A stretch of DNA of 64,000 nt from NCBI GenBank assembly GCA_001603005.1, contig LVAJ01000023.1, positions 1 to 64,000 of the forward strand, read 5' to 3'. This document shows positions 41,242 through 49,471 of this stretch, in pieces. This DNA comes from Clostridiales bacterium Firm_04. Its GTDB lineage: Bacteria > Bacillota > Clostridia > Oscillospirales > Ruminococcaceae. The notes beneath the pieces are model-generated. The model was given only the letters and a program-made list of their open reading frames with translations, did not search any database and was not told where the DNA came from. Made by a program: the position numbers and the translations under genes. Position 1 is the stretch's first letter; every line of letters starts with the position of its first letter.

Positions 41242-43122
41242 ATGGCAGATGAGAAGATCAGAAAGGCAGCTGACCGCGATGCGGATGCGGCGCTTGAGGA
41301 GATTTTGAGAGAGGTCGAAGCTTCCCCGCGCAAGCCGAAAAGACCGCGCGAGGATGACGGACTCGATTTTGTGAAGACCGGTACGCCGCGAAGCCATGCG
41401 GCAACTCCGAAAACACCTGTCCGCGCACAGGCTCCGGAACAGAAATCCGAGGCGCCTGTCAGAACGCGCAGCAATGCGCCCGCAGACGGACAGCAGCGCC
41501 GTCCGGCAGCGCAGAGACCTGCATCCGGCGGTCAGCACCGCGATGTGGAGCATGTCGATGCACCGAAACGGCAGCGTCCGGAAGGACAGCAGCGTCCGCG
41601 GACACAGGGCAATGCGCAGAGACCGCAGGGCAATGCAGGCGGTCAGCGTCCGCAGAGAGCACAGAGCAGCGGGCAGCGTCCGCAGGGCAACGGCAATGGC
41701 AATGCACAGAGAACCAATGCACAGCGCAGCGGTGCAAACGGCGCACAGCGTCCGCAGAACCAGCAGCGCAGTGCGGCTGCAAACAGACAGCCCGCACAGA
41801 ACCGCAGCGGCAATCCGCAGCGCGCACATGCTTCCGGTTCGGCGAACCGTCCGGCACACAGAAAGAGCAGCGCGGCGGTCAGACGCAGACCGAACTATTT
41901 CCGCATCGGTCTCGCGATCTATATTATGCTCGGCATTATCCTCACGCTCTGGGGCATGCGCAGACTGCGCAATTTTCTCAAGGAATATGAGGATTCCCGC
42001 CCGCAGTACACCATTGACGGCTATGTGACATCGCTCAACAGCGGCTTCTACAGCGACATGGTGCGCAAGAAGGTCGATGAGATCCAGGTCACGCAGTATG
42101 AAAGCGCGGACACGATCGCTTCGACACTGAACATTGACAATGAGAGCAACACCGGCTATACATGGGTGAAAAAGGTCGATGAGTATACGGATGACAAGCC
42201 TGTGTACTATGTCCGCCTGAACGGTGCGTCGATCGCAAAGGTCTCGCTTTCCAAGGCGGGCAGCACCCCGAAGTTCGATTTTCCGGTCTGGAAGGCTTCC
42301 GAGCCGGAATCGCTGATCGAGATCTCCACGGATGCGGAGTATTCGCTGGAAGCGATCGTGCCGGACGGCGGCTCGCTCATGGTCAACGGCATCAAGGTGC
42401 CGATGGAAACCGCAGAGGATGTCGATTATGAGATGCAGCTCGATGATGTGACCAAGAATGTTGTGGAAAGTCCGGTCGGTCAGAGCGTGAAGATCAGCGG
42501 TCTGTTCGTTGCACCGGAAGTCAAGGCGTTCGATGACCACGGCAATGCGCTGGAGCCGAAGGAGGTTCCGGCACAGAGCGAGAAGGAACAGAAATATGTG
42601 TTCATTCCGGCAAGCGAAACAGAGCCGAATCCGAATCTTGTGGAGCGGCTGGAAGAACTGACCAAGGCTTACATCAACTACATGATCAACAAGGACGAGG
42701 CAACATGGGCAAACCGTCAGTACCTCGATAACTTCGTGCTGAACGGCAGTAACGCGTTTGACGTCCTGCACGGCATCACCGGCGACGTTGCATGGAACAA
42801 CCCCTACACCGCGCGTGTGGACAAGGTGCTGGAAATCAGCAATGTGAAGATGTATTCCGATACGATCTGCACGGCGGATGCGCACTTTGAACTGCAGCTC
42901 ACCAAGGATTCCGATAACGGATCCCTGACGAACGATTACAACGGTACCGTTCGCTGGCTCATGGTCAAGAACGGCAATGCATGGTATGCAACGCACTTCG
43001 ATCTGCTGAACGATCAGAATGCGGAGAACACGACCACGCAGACGGAAAACGCTGCTGAAGCAGAGAGCGAAGCACCCGCAGAGGACGCGGCGCCTGCTGA
43101 AGAACAGCCTGTCGAAGAATAA
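41242..43122 (+). CDS. Large membrane protein with Arg/Gln/Asn-rich cytoplasmic tail
   Basis: A 626-residue protein I do not recognise. Residues 1-210 are low-complexity and strongly basic, with recurring RPQ, QRPQGN and AQR units; one membrane helix follows (about 221-238, IGLAIYIMLGIILTLWGM). About 350 extracytoplasmic residues contain beta-rich units and a C-terminal region (about 455-590) resembling an NTF2-like fold with IKMYSDTICTADAHFEL-type strands. The tail ends in acidic Ala/Glu repeats. Basic disordered tails can bind nucleic acids or membranes; that is inference. It shares an operon with the NAGPA gene and is followed by a strong terminator. Confidence 0.75.
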   Translation: MADEKIRKAADRDADAALEEILREVEASPRKPKRPREDDGLDFVKTGTPRSHAATPKTPVRAQAPEQKSEAPVRTRSNAPADGQQRRPAAQRPASGGQHRDVEHVDAPKRQRPEGQQRPRTQGNAQRPQGNAGGQRPQRAQSSGQRPQGNGNGNAQRTNAQRSGANGAQRPQNQQRSAAANRQPAQNRSGNPQRAHASGSANRPAHRKSSAAVRRRPNYFRIGLAIYIMLGIILTLWGMRRLRNFLKEYEDSRPQYTIDGYVTSLNSGFYSDMVRKKVDEIQVTQYESADTIASTLNIDNESNTGYTWVKKVDEYTDDKPVYYVRLNGASIAKVSLSKAGSTPKFDFPVWKASEPESLIEISTDAEYSLEAIVPDGGSLMVNGIKVPMETAEDVDYEMQLDDVTKNVVESPVGQSVKISGLFVAPEVKAFDDHGNALEPKEVPAQSEKEQKYVFIPASETEPNPNLVERLEELTKAYINYMINKDEATWANRQYLDNFVLNGSNAFDVLHGITGDVAWNNPYTARVDKVLEISNVKMYSDTICTADAHFELQLTKDSDNGSLTNDYNGTVRWLMVKNGNAWYATHFDLLNDQNAENTTTQTENAAEAESEAPAEDAAPAEEQPVEE

Positions 43123-43133
43123 GCAAAACAACA

Positions 43134-43172
43134 AAAGGGCACTCCCGAACTTGAATCGGGAGTGCCTTTTCA
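43134..43172 (+). terminator. Terminator of the NAGPA/membrane-protein operon
   Basis: GGCACTCCCGA (43138-43148) / TCGGGAGTGCC (43156-43166), followed by TTTTC. Confidence 0.92.
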
Positions 43173-43235
43173 TTTGGTGTATGCATCGTTTCATCCTATT
43201 GCGTGTTCGCTGCACGGTCAATTGCCAATCAAAAA

Positions 43236-43274
43236 GCCATAGTATTTCTGACTGTTCATCAGAAATACTATGGC
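43236..43274. repeat. Perfect 16-bp hairpin repeat
   Basis: GCCATAGTATTTCTGA and its exact complement flank a 7-base loop. Same family as 6191-6229 and 46645-46683, here without the promoter block. Confidence 0.9.
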
Positions 43275-43326
43275 TTAAAACTACCATATCAGCGCTGCAC
43301 ATTTGCAGCCGTTTTCCGTGTTTCTG

Positions 43327-43959
43327 TCAGCCCTCGGTGGTGCTCCATGCAACGGTACTGTAAGCTGCCATTGCTGCCATGTCCGATCTGCTGACGGTCG
43401 CGGAAATCTCGCAGCCCGGATCACCGATCTTCTCGGTCGTGCGGAGCGGATATGCACCGACATACAGTGTCGTGTCCGTATCGGCACAGACAACGCCGCG
43501 CACCGTATAATTCTCGATATAGACTGCCCATGCGACCTGATCGAAATCTGCGAACAGACGTGCCAGACGCGAACCGAAGGTTCCTGCCGGCGCATCTGCA
43601 CCCGCTGCACCCAGCGTTGCAATAAATGCTGCCGAGGTCGTATCGGTCGTATCGCCGCCGTCCGTTGCCGTGATCTGACCGTCCTCACCGGCAAGATAGA
43701 GCGTACCGCTCTTATCCTCACCGTAGAACGCGGAAGTCCGCTGCTGACGCTCTCTGATCTCGTACTCCTGCATGATGGTCTGCACGGAATTGAACAGCAC
43801 CTTTGCATTCGCATTCGCAGTATTCAGTCTGCTTCTGGTGATGTATCCGTTCATCGCAGGAACAAGCACGGCGATCAGCACCGTGATGATACCCATGACA
43901 ATAATCATTTCAATCAGCGTAAAACCGGAAACGCGCTGACGATCCTTGTTGTATTTCAT
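43327..43959 (-). CDS. Type IV pilin / pseudopilin-like protein
   Basis: A 210-residue prepilin. The leader ends in RVSG followed by FTLIEMIIVMGIITVLIAVL: prepilin peptidase site G/F and the conserved Glu at mature position 5 are intact. The soluble domain is acidic and Thr-rich. No assembly ATPase, peptidase or other pilin gene is near. In R. albus a pilin-like protein (CbpC) binds cellulose, so a surface role is plausible but not shown. Expressed from its own promoter with a leader of about 110 bases. Confidence 0.9.
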   Translation of the reverse strand: MKYNKDRQRVSGFTLIEMIIVMGIITVLIAVLVPAMNGYITRSRLNTANANAKVLFNSVQTIMQEYEIRERQQRTSAFYGEDKSGTLYLAGEDGQITATDGGDTTDTTSAAFIATLGAAGADAPAGTFGSRLARLFADFDQVAWAVYIENYTVRGVVCADTDTTLYVGAYPLRTTEKIGDPGCEISATVSRSDMAAMAAYSTVAWSTTEG

Positions 43960-44079
43960 GACTGTAAAGCCCCCTTCTTCTTATGCCCGTAACCGTACCG
44001 CACGCGCGGCAGCCGGCAAAAACTGCATCAGTTTGTTATAATGCAAATGATTATACAAACTAACTATGATACCAATATT

Positions 44080-44108
44080 AGTATAGCATATCTTTATCAA
44101 AATGTCAA
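44080..44108 (-). promoter_or_regulatory. Promoter of the pilin gene
   Basis: Minus strand -35 TTGACA (44103-44108), -10 TATACT (44080-44085), spacer 17. Confidence 0.82.
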
Positions 44109-44180
44109 TAGAAAATGAACAATTTATGAAGAACAGATTTCACAAAAGCAAAATCGGTTCCTTATGCATAATGCCGAAAC

Positions 44181-45281
44181 TCACCAGACAGCCGGATCTG
44201 ACTCCAAAAGACTCTCCGCCGGAAGCAGCTCGGAAAGCAGCACATGGAACAGCGAAAGGCGGCTGTCATCCGGCAGCGTGCAGTCCGAACGGAGCACGTT
44301 TCCGAGACTTTCCGCAGCCGGCAGCTCCATTGTGCAGCAGATCGTTCCGTCCGCCGCACGGCGCATGATCCGCGCATCGAATGCATTGCAGAAGCGTTCC
44401 AGCAGCATGCCCGCGGATGCCGCCGAAACCGGACGGTTCAGCTTCCCCTGAACCGGCAGCGGTTCACGCAGCTGCGCTGCATCCCTGCGCATCGTCAGCG
44501 TGATCCGCACCGCAGCATCATCCCGCGCCGCGCAAAGATCAAGACAGTTCTGCCCCTGCGCATCCTTCCACATCTCGGTCAGCATCGCCGTCAGCGCAAA
44601 GGTCAGGCGCGCTTCATCCGCCCGCACATACAGCCTGCCCTGCACATCGCAGACGCCGGCGCAGAGATAGCGGTCTGTCAGCAGTTCGACCTGCCCGAAG
44701 AACCGCCGCAGCGGACGGTTCAGCTCCAGCACCCCGCAGGAAGCGGTCTGCTCTCCCGCGGTCTCATACCAGAGCAGCTCCTGATCGCAGAGACTCTGCC
44801 GCAGCAGTGCATAGCAGCTGTCCTGGATCGCAAGGAACGGCTCGCGCGCCGCAGGATCGGCAGGCAGTCCGTCCTCATCCTTCTCGCGGTTCAGCCGGTC
44901 GGCGGCATAGAGGATCGCGGTGCCGGCAGCATGAAGCGCCGAAGCCTGCTCCCGCAGCAGCAGCACCGATTCCGCGCGGTTCAGCGTACTGCGTGTATCG
45001 ACCGGCAGAAACCGGAGCAGATACAGGGTTTCCGTGCCATCTGTCAGCGGCTCCGCTTCGCACCGGAACAGCCTGCCGCCGTCCCCCTGCACGAGAAATC
45101 CGCCGTCCGGAAGCTGCTGCGGGGCATGGATTCCTGCTGCATGCAGCTTTTCCGAGAGCGTCTGCGCTTCCGCATCCGACATCCATTGCAGCTGCATCGC
45201 ACTGTCCGCCGCGCATACGACCGCGCCGGCGGTTCCGTTCCCGTAGAGAACCTGCAAAGCCTGTTTCAGCTGATCCCGCAT
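44181..45281 (-). CDS. Degenerate sensor-kinase-like protein, unknown function
   Basis: A 366-residue soluble protein. The N-terminus looks PAS-like (GTAGAVVCAADSAMQLQWMS), a helical middle (LLLREQASALHAAGTAILYAADRL) could be a dimerisation region, and the C-terminus vaguely recalls a kinase ATPase domain (LTAMLTEMWKDA in place of an N box, SAASAGMLLERFCNAF in place of a G box). No canonical phospho-acceptor context or GxGxG is seen, so activity is doubtful. AAGGAAGGA lies ten bases before ATG 45281. Divergent from gapdh. Confidence 0.6.
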   Translation of the reverse strand: MRDQLKQALQVLYGNGTAGAVVCAADSAMQLQWMSDAEAQTLSEKLHAAGIHAPQQLPDGGFLVQGDGGRLFRCEAEPLTDGTETLYLLRFLPVDTRSTLNRAESVLLLREQASALHAAGTAILYAADRLNREKDEDGLPADPAAREPFLAIQDSCYALLRQSLCDQELLWYETAGEQTASCGVLELNRPLRRFFGQVELLTDRYLCAGVCDVQGRLYVRADEARLTFALTAMLTEMWKDAQGQNCLDLCAARDDAAVRITLTMRRDAAQLREPLPVQGKLNRPVSAASAGMLLERFCNAFDARIMRRAADGTICCTMELPAAESLGNVLRSDCTLPDDSRLSLFHVLLSELLPAESLLESDPAVW

Positions 45282-45463
45282 GTCCCGCACTTCCTTCCTT
45301 TATAGAGTCAAACCGTTTTGTTTTATTATACACGAACGGCGCACAAAATTCGAGTGTTTTGACAAGATTTGTGAATATGCACAGTTTTGAGCCGATTCTA
45401 TCAGGCAAACAGTACAAATGCAATTGCTTTTTCGGAAACACCGTTATTTTTTTATCAAAGTGC

Positions 45464-45492
45464 TTGCAATTTCCGCGAAAATAGTGTAAAAT
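45464..45492 (+). promoter_or_regulatory. Promoter of the GAPDH gene
   Basis: -35 TTGCAA (45464-45469), -10 TAAAAT (45487-45492), spacer 17. Confidence 0.7.
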
Positions 45493-45522
45493 AGAAGTAT
45501 CAAATTTTAGGAGGTAATTCCC

Positions 45523-46560
45523 ATGTCTGTTAAAGTTGCTATCAATGGTTTCGGTCGTATCGGCCGTCTGGCATTCCGCCAGATGTTCGGCGCAGAGGGC
45601 TATGAGGTTGTTGCAATCAATGACCTGACCAAGCCGTCCATGCTCGCACACCTGCTCAAGTACGATACCGCACAGAAGGGCTACTGCGGCATTATCGGCG
45701 AGAACCTGCACACCGTTTCCGCTGATGACGAGGCTGGCACCATTACAGTTGACGGCAAGACACTGACCATCTACGCAAAGGCAAACGCTGCTGAGCTGCC
45801 GTGGGGCGAGATCGGTGTTGACGTCGTTCTGGAGTGCACCGGCTTCTACTGCTCCAAGGAGAAGTCTCAGGCTCACATCGACGCAGGCGCAAAGAAGGTC
45901 GTTATCTCTGCTCCGGCAGGCAACGATCTCCCGACCATCGTCTACTCCGTCAACGAGAAGACGCTGACCAAGGATGACAAGATCATCTCTGCTGCATCCT
46001 GCACCACCAACTGCCTCGCTCCGATGGCAAAGGCTCTGAATGACTATGCTCCGATCCAGTCCGGTATCATGAGCACCATTCACGCTTACACCGGCGATCA
46101 GATGATCCTTGACGGTCCGCACCGCAAGGGCGATCTCCGCCGTGCACGCGCAGGCGCTGCAAACATCGTTCCGAACTCCACCGGTGCTGCAAAGGCAATC
46201 GGTCTGGTTATTCCGGAGCTGAACGGCAAGCTGATCGGCTCTGCACAGCGCGTTCCGGTTCCGACCGGTTCCACCACCATCCTGACCGCTGTTGTCAAGG
46301 GTGCTGACGTGACCAAGGAAGGCATCAATGCTGCAATGAAGGCTGCTGCTTCTGCTTCCTTCGGCTACAACGAGGATCAGATCGTTTCTTCTGACGTCAT
46401 CGGCATGACCTACGGTTCTCTGTTCGATGCAACCCAGACCATGGTCGCAAAGATCGCTGACGATCTCTACGAGGTTCAGGTTGTTTCCTGGTATGACAAC
46501 GAGAACTCCTACACCAGCCAGATGGTCCGCACCATCAAGTATTTCGCAGAGCTCGGCTAA
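45523..46560 (+). CDS. gap: Glyceraldehyde-3-phosphate dehydrogenase
   Basis: Glycolytic NAD-dependent enzyme of 345 residues. NAD-binding [15 protein letters not shown], catalytic [28 protein letters not shown] and the C-terminal [12 protein letters not shown] are all intact. Codon use is highly biased, as expected for an abundant protein. AGGAGG precedes the ATG. It is not next to pgk or tpi, so it is expressed alone from its own promoter. Confidence 0.97.
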   Translation: MSVKVAINGFGRIGRLAFRQMFGAEGYEVVAINDLTKPSMLAHLLKYDTAQKGYCGIIGENLHTVSADDEAGTITVDGKTLTIYAKANAAELPWGEIGVDVVLECTGFYCSKEKSQAHIDAGAKKVVISAPAGNDLPTIVYSVNEKTLTKDDKIISAASCTTNCLAPMAKALNDYAPIQSGIMSTIHAYTGDQMILDGPHRKGDLRRARAGAANIVPNSTGAAKAIGLVIPELNGKLIGSAQRVPVPTGSTTILTAVVKGADVTKEGINAAMKAAASASFGYNEDQIVSSDVIGMTYGSLFDATQTMVAKIADDLYEVQVVSWYDNENSYTSQMVRTIKYFAELG

Positions 46561-46644
46561 TCAGGGATTTTCCCGACCGGCTGCGTTTGTAAGCTGATGA
46601 CAAGCGCCTGCTGTTCAAAGTCCGGCGCTGATACAGAATTTTTC

Positions 46645-46683
46645 GCCATAGTATTTCTGATGCAATGTCAGAAGTACTATGGC
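46645..46683. repeat. Hairpin repeat upstream of the hydrolase gene
   Basis: GCCATAGTATTTCTGA (46645-46660) and TCAGAAGTACTATGGC (46668-46683), 7-base loop, one wobble pair. Homologous to 6191-6229. Confidence 0.88.
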
Positions 46684-46690
46684 GTTTCTG

Positions 46691-46719
46691 TTGACAGTCC
46701 AGAAAACCTGTGTTATAAT
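46691..46719 (+). promoter_or_regulatory. Promoter of the alpha/beta hydrolase gene
   Basis: -35 TTGACA (46691-46696), -10 TATAAT (46714-46719), spacer 17, in a block homologous to 6237-6290. Confidence 0.87.
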
Positions 46720-46766
46720 TGTTGTGAACACAAATCAAAATTTGTTGCGATAAAGGAAGCGGATAA

Positions 46767-47726
46767 ATGAAAAAAGCATGCAAGATTATTGGGAAAATAT
46801 TTCTCGGACTTCTGTTATTGATCGTGTTATTCCTGATTATTATGACGGTATACAATCAGATCATGCTGAAAAAGAACAAAGACCTGTACGAAACGCCCCT
46901 CGGACAGCTCGTTGCGGTTGACGGTCACAACATGAGCATCTACACCGAAGGTGCGGGAGAACACACGATCGTGTTTCTGTCAGGTCACGGAACTGCCTCG
47001 CCGATTCTGGATTTCAAGCCGCTTTTCAGCCGACTTTCCGATGATTACAAAATTGTCGTTGTGGAAAAGTTCGGCTACGGCTTCAGCGATCTGGTTGACG
47101 GTGAACGTGATATTGATACGATTCTCCGTCAGGACAGGGAAGCACTCGAAACGTGCGGGATCGAAGCGCCGTATGTGCTTTGTCCGCACTCATTTTCGGG
47201 CTATGAGGCAACCCGCTGGGCGCAGGAATACCCCGATGAGGTTGAGGCGATCGTTGGTTTGGATATGTGTACGCCGCACTGTATGGACGTCAATAAACTG
47301 AAAGAAGATCATTCTGACTACGCATTCATGCGCGGGCTTGCAAGGTTTATGAAAGCCGCCGGAATTGTCCGCCTGTTTGACTACAACGAATCGGGCGAGC
47401 TTTCAGCGGAAGACTGCGCAATCTATAAAGAGATCGCCTGTCACAAAAACGTGAATGATACGATGCAGAATGAGGGTATGATTGAAAACATCATCGCCCT
47501 GAATGATGAACGGAACTCTGCGCCTCTGCCGACCGTTCCCATGATCCTGTACGTTTCCAATGAGCCCTCGAACGATGAATACTGGGTTGGCGGGATGCAG
47601 GCAATGGCGGATGCTTCATCAGACGGAACGCTGATCCAGCTTGACTGCGGGCATTATGTGCATCACTATGCGTATGAGCGGATCAGTGCAGATATGAAGG
47701 CATTTATTGAAAATCTGAATGGCTGA
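46767..47726 (+). CDS. Membrane-anchored alpha/beta hydrolase
   Basis: A 319-residue protein with an N-terminal helix (about residues 8-32) and an alpha/beta-hydrolase domain outside the cell. Oxyanion region FLSGHGTASPILDF, nucleophile elbow CPHSFSGYEA (Ser in H-S-F-S-G), and the late His in LDCGHYVHHYAYE are visible. The substrate is unknown. It is AT-richer than its neighbours. The promoter block upstream and the hairpin downstream are shared with the locus at 6.2-6.7 kb, suggesting joint origin of the flanks. Confidence 0.85.
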   Translation: MKKACKIIGKIFLGLLLLIVLFLIIMTVYNQIMLKKNKDLYETPLGQLVAVDGHNMSIYTEGAGEHTIVFLSGHGTASPILDFKPLFSRLSDDYKIVVVEKFGYGFSDLVDGERDIDTILRQDREALETCGIEAPYVLCPHSFSGYEATRWAQEYPDEVEAIVGLDMCTPHCMDVNKLKEDHSDYAFMRGLARFMKAAGIVRLFDYNESGELSAEDCAIYKEIACHKNVNDTMQNEGMIENIIALNDERNSAPLPTVPMILYVSNEPSNDEYWVGGMQAMADASSDGTLIQLDCGHYVHHYAYERISADMKAFIENLNG

Positions 47727-47752
47727 ATCCTGATTCGGATTCACAGCACAAT

Positions 47753-47790
47753 GCCCCTGCGTGCTTTGCAACACGCGGGGGCAAAACTTC
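47753..47790 (+). terminator. Terminator-like hairpin after the hydrolase gene
   Basis: GCCCCTGCGTG (47753-47763) / CACGCGGGGGC (47772-47782), then AAAACTTCTATATGGATA as at 6684-6701. Confidence 0.75.
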
Positions 47791-47915
47791 TATATGGATA
47801 TCCGCCTGACGGACAGCGGGTGTCTTTTATATTTTTGTTTTGTGCGATGACAGTGCGCGAAGCGATCCGAGCTTCCCCCGAAAATGGACACGATCTGCAA
47901 ATTTGATCAGGATAC

Positions 47916-47944
47916 TTGACAAAATCCTTTTCTGATACTATAAT
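47916..47944 (+). promoter_or_regulatory. Promoter of the two-helix membrane protein gene
   Basis: -35 TTGACA (47916-47921), -10 TATAAT (47939-47944), spacer 17. Confidence 0.87.
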
Positions 47945-47978
47945 AAAAACATCACTTTGTTATTTTGGAGGACAAAAA

Positions 47979-48668
47979 ATGATGCAGTCTATTTCGGGTG
48001 CGGATATCCGCAGACAACTCAAGGGCAGCTACGGGATGGGGATGATCTGTGCGCTGCTCGGCGCGATCGTTCTGGGCGTCATGGCAGTGCTGTTCGCCGG
48101 CTCGCTGGGCGCGACGCATACGGCAACGATCATCACGGGACTCCTTGCCGCAGTATGTCTCCTGCTGACAGTCTGGCTGATCATCAAAATGGCGACTGTC
48201 GGCAACCATCATACGTTCAAAAAATACGGCTCGCCGGAGTTCATCGCGGAGTACATCAATACCGGCGCAAAGGACGCGCTGTTCCTCAGCGGCAGCGTGA
48301 AGGATAATCTGCCGTTCGGTCTGATGATCACGGAAAAGTTCATCGTCGCCGCGCTGGAATATGCAGATTATCTGGAGCTGAAGGACATCCGCACGGTGCA
48401 GCCGACCTTCCTGCCGGAAACACAGACCGTTTACATCGGCAGAACGCCCGCTTCGATGCTCGGCGCAATGGCAGTCAATTACGCGAACGAGCGCTACCGT
48501 CAGGCGCATCCGGTCGATCCGAACACCAGATACGATTATCTCGTCATGCGGGATGCTGACAATGTGCGGCATCAGTATGCCGTCCAGCGGCAGGATATGG
48601 AAACGGTCATGAATATTCTGATCCAGTATGCACCGCAGATGAAGATCCTCGAACCGAAGCCGCTGTAA
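47979..48668 (+). CDS. Two-helix membrane protein, unknown function
   Basis: A 229-residue protein. Two adjacent hydrophobic helices (about residues 20-42 and 48-68) are followed by a soluble domain of about 160 residues (LMITEKFIVAALEYADYLEL, TQTVYIGRTPASMLGAM). I do not recognise the family. GGAGGAC precedes the start; two consecutive ATG codons occur at 47979 and 47982. It is transcribed alone from a consensus promoter. Confidence 0.78.
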   Translation: MMQSISGADIRRQLKGSYGMGMICALLGAIVLGVMAVLFAGSLGATHTATIITGLLAAVCLLLTVWLIIKMATVGNHHTFKKYGSPEFIAEYINTGAKDALFLSGSVKDNLPFGLMITEKFIVAALEYADYLELKDIRTVQPTFLPETQTVYIGRTPASMLGAMAVNYANERYRQAHPVDPNTRYDYLVMRDADNVRHQYAVQRQDMETVMNILIQYAPQMKILEPKPL

Positions 48669-48723
48669 TGAGAAGCAAAATATCCAAGCCGTATCTTCTA
48701 TGAATCGCACATAAAATGGGATT

Positions 48724-48798
48724 CCAAAGGGATTCAAGCCCTTTGGTCAGGTTTGGGCTGAAAGCCCACTATCAATCATCGCGAAGCGATACTTTTTT
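48724..48798 (+). terminator. Two hairpins ending in a T-run before the sigma-factor gene
   Basis: CCAAAGGG / CCCTTTGG (48724-48731, 48739-48746) and ATCGC / GCGAT (48778-48782, 48786-48790), the second followed closely by six T residues. Likely end of the preceding transcript. Confidence 0.6.
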
Positions 48799-48847
48799 AC
48801 ATACCGGATCTGCGGTACACATGTGCTGCAGATTTTTTTTGCCCTGC

Positions 48848-48876
48848 TGTAACACTCCGCGGCGTTTTGCCGACTA
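48848..48876 (+). promoter_or_regulatory. Candidate ECF-type autoregulatory promoter
   Basis: TGTAAC (48848-48853), 17 bases, CGACTA (48871-48876). The AAC core at -35 and CG-rich -10 resemble ECF promoters, and the predicted start is about 20 bases before the sigma-factor GTG. No sigma-A promoter is evident here. Confidence 0.4.
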
Positions 48877-48904
48877 TATAGACAGAGAGATCTCCGGAAA
48901 GGCG

Positions 48905-49471
48905 GTGAATGCAACGGAAGATCAGAAGATCATAGCGCTGTTTTTCGCGCGGGACGAGCGTGCCGTTGCGGAAACCGCAGAGAAATACGGTGCGCTTTGC
49001 ATGCGCATCGCCGTACAGATACTCGGCAGCCGTGCCGATGCAGAGGAAGTCGTGAATGACGCGTATCTGCGGCTCTGGCACGCGATCCCGCCGGCGAATC
49101 CGGAACATTTTCAGGCATTCGTGCTGACGCTGACGCGCCGTGCCGCGCTTGACCGTGCCGATCATCAGGCGCGCAAAAAGCGCAGATCCGACCGCTGTGC
49201 AGCCGCATTATCCGAGCTGGAACCGGTCATTGCCGCGCCGGACAATGTACAGCAGCAGTCCGAACAGCAGGCAGTCCGCGAGGCGATCGGCAGATTTCTG
49301 GATGACCTGCCGGAACAGCAGCGCAGCATGCTGCTGAAACGGTACTGGTACCTGATGACCGCGCGGGAGATCGCAAAGGACATGCAGCTGCCGGAAACCC
49401 GCGTGCGCGTCACATTGATGCGCCTGCGAAACCGGCTGCGGGAGTATCTCGAAAAGGAGGAATTGGTATGA
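48905..49471 (+). CDS. ECF-type RNA polymerase sigma factor
   Basis: A 188-residue extracytoplasmic-function sigma factor. Region 2 (ALCMRIAVQILGSRADAEEVVNDAYLRLWHAIP) and region 4 (LDDLPEQQRSMLLKRYWYLMTAREIAKDM..TRVRVTLMRLRNRLREYL) are intact. The best start is GTG 48905 with a purine-rich but closely spaced AAAGG, so the exact start is uncertain. The stop overlaps the next gene by four bases; that gene encodes a one-helix membrane protein, the usual layout of a sigma/anti-sigma pair. Confidence 0.9.
   Translation: MNATEDQKIIALFFARDERAVAETAEKYGALCMRIAVQILGSRADAEEVVNDAYLRLWHAIPPANPEHFQAFVLTLTRRAALDRADHQARKKRRSDRCAAALSELEPVIAAPDNVQQQSEQQAVREAIGRFLDDLPEQQRSMLLKRYWYLMTAREIAKDMQLPETRVRVTLMRLRNRLREYLEKEELV

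Noticed and set aside
38584-43302. Very long minus-strand open frame of 1572 codons
   Set aside because: Only the last 377 codons are a gene (class V aminotransferase). The rest is antisense to the NAGPA and membrane-protein genes and shows the His/Arg/Asp-rich composition of a shadow frame.
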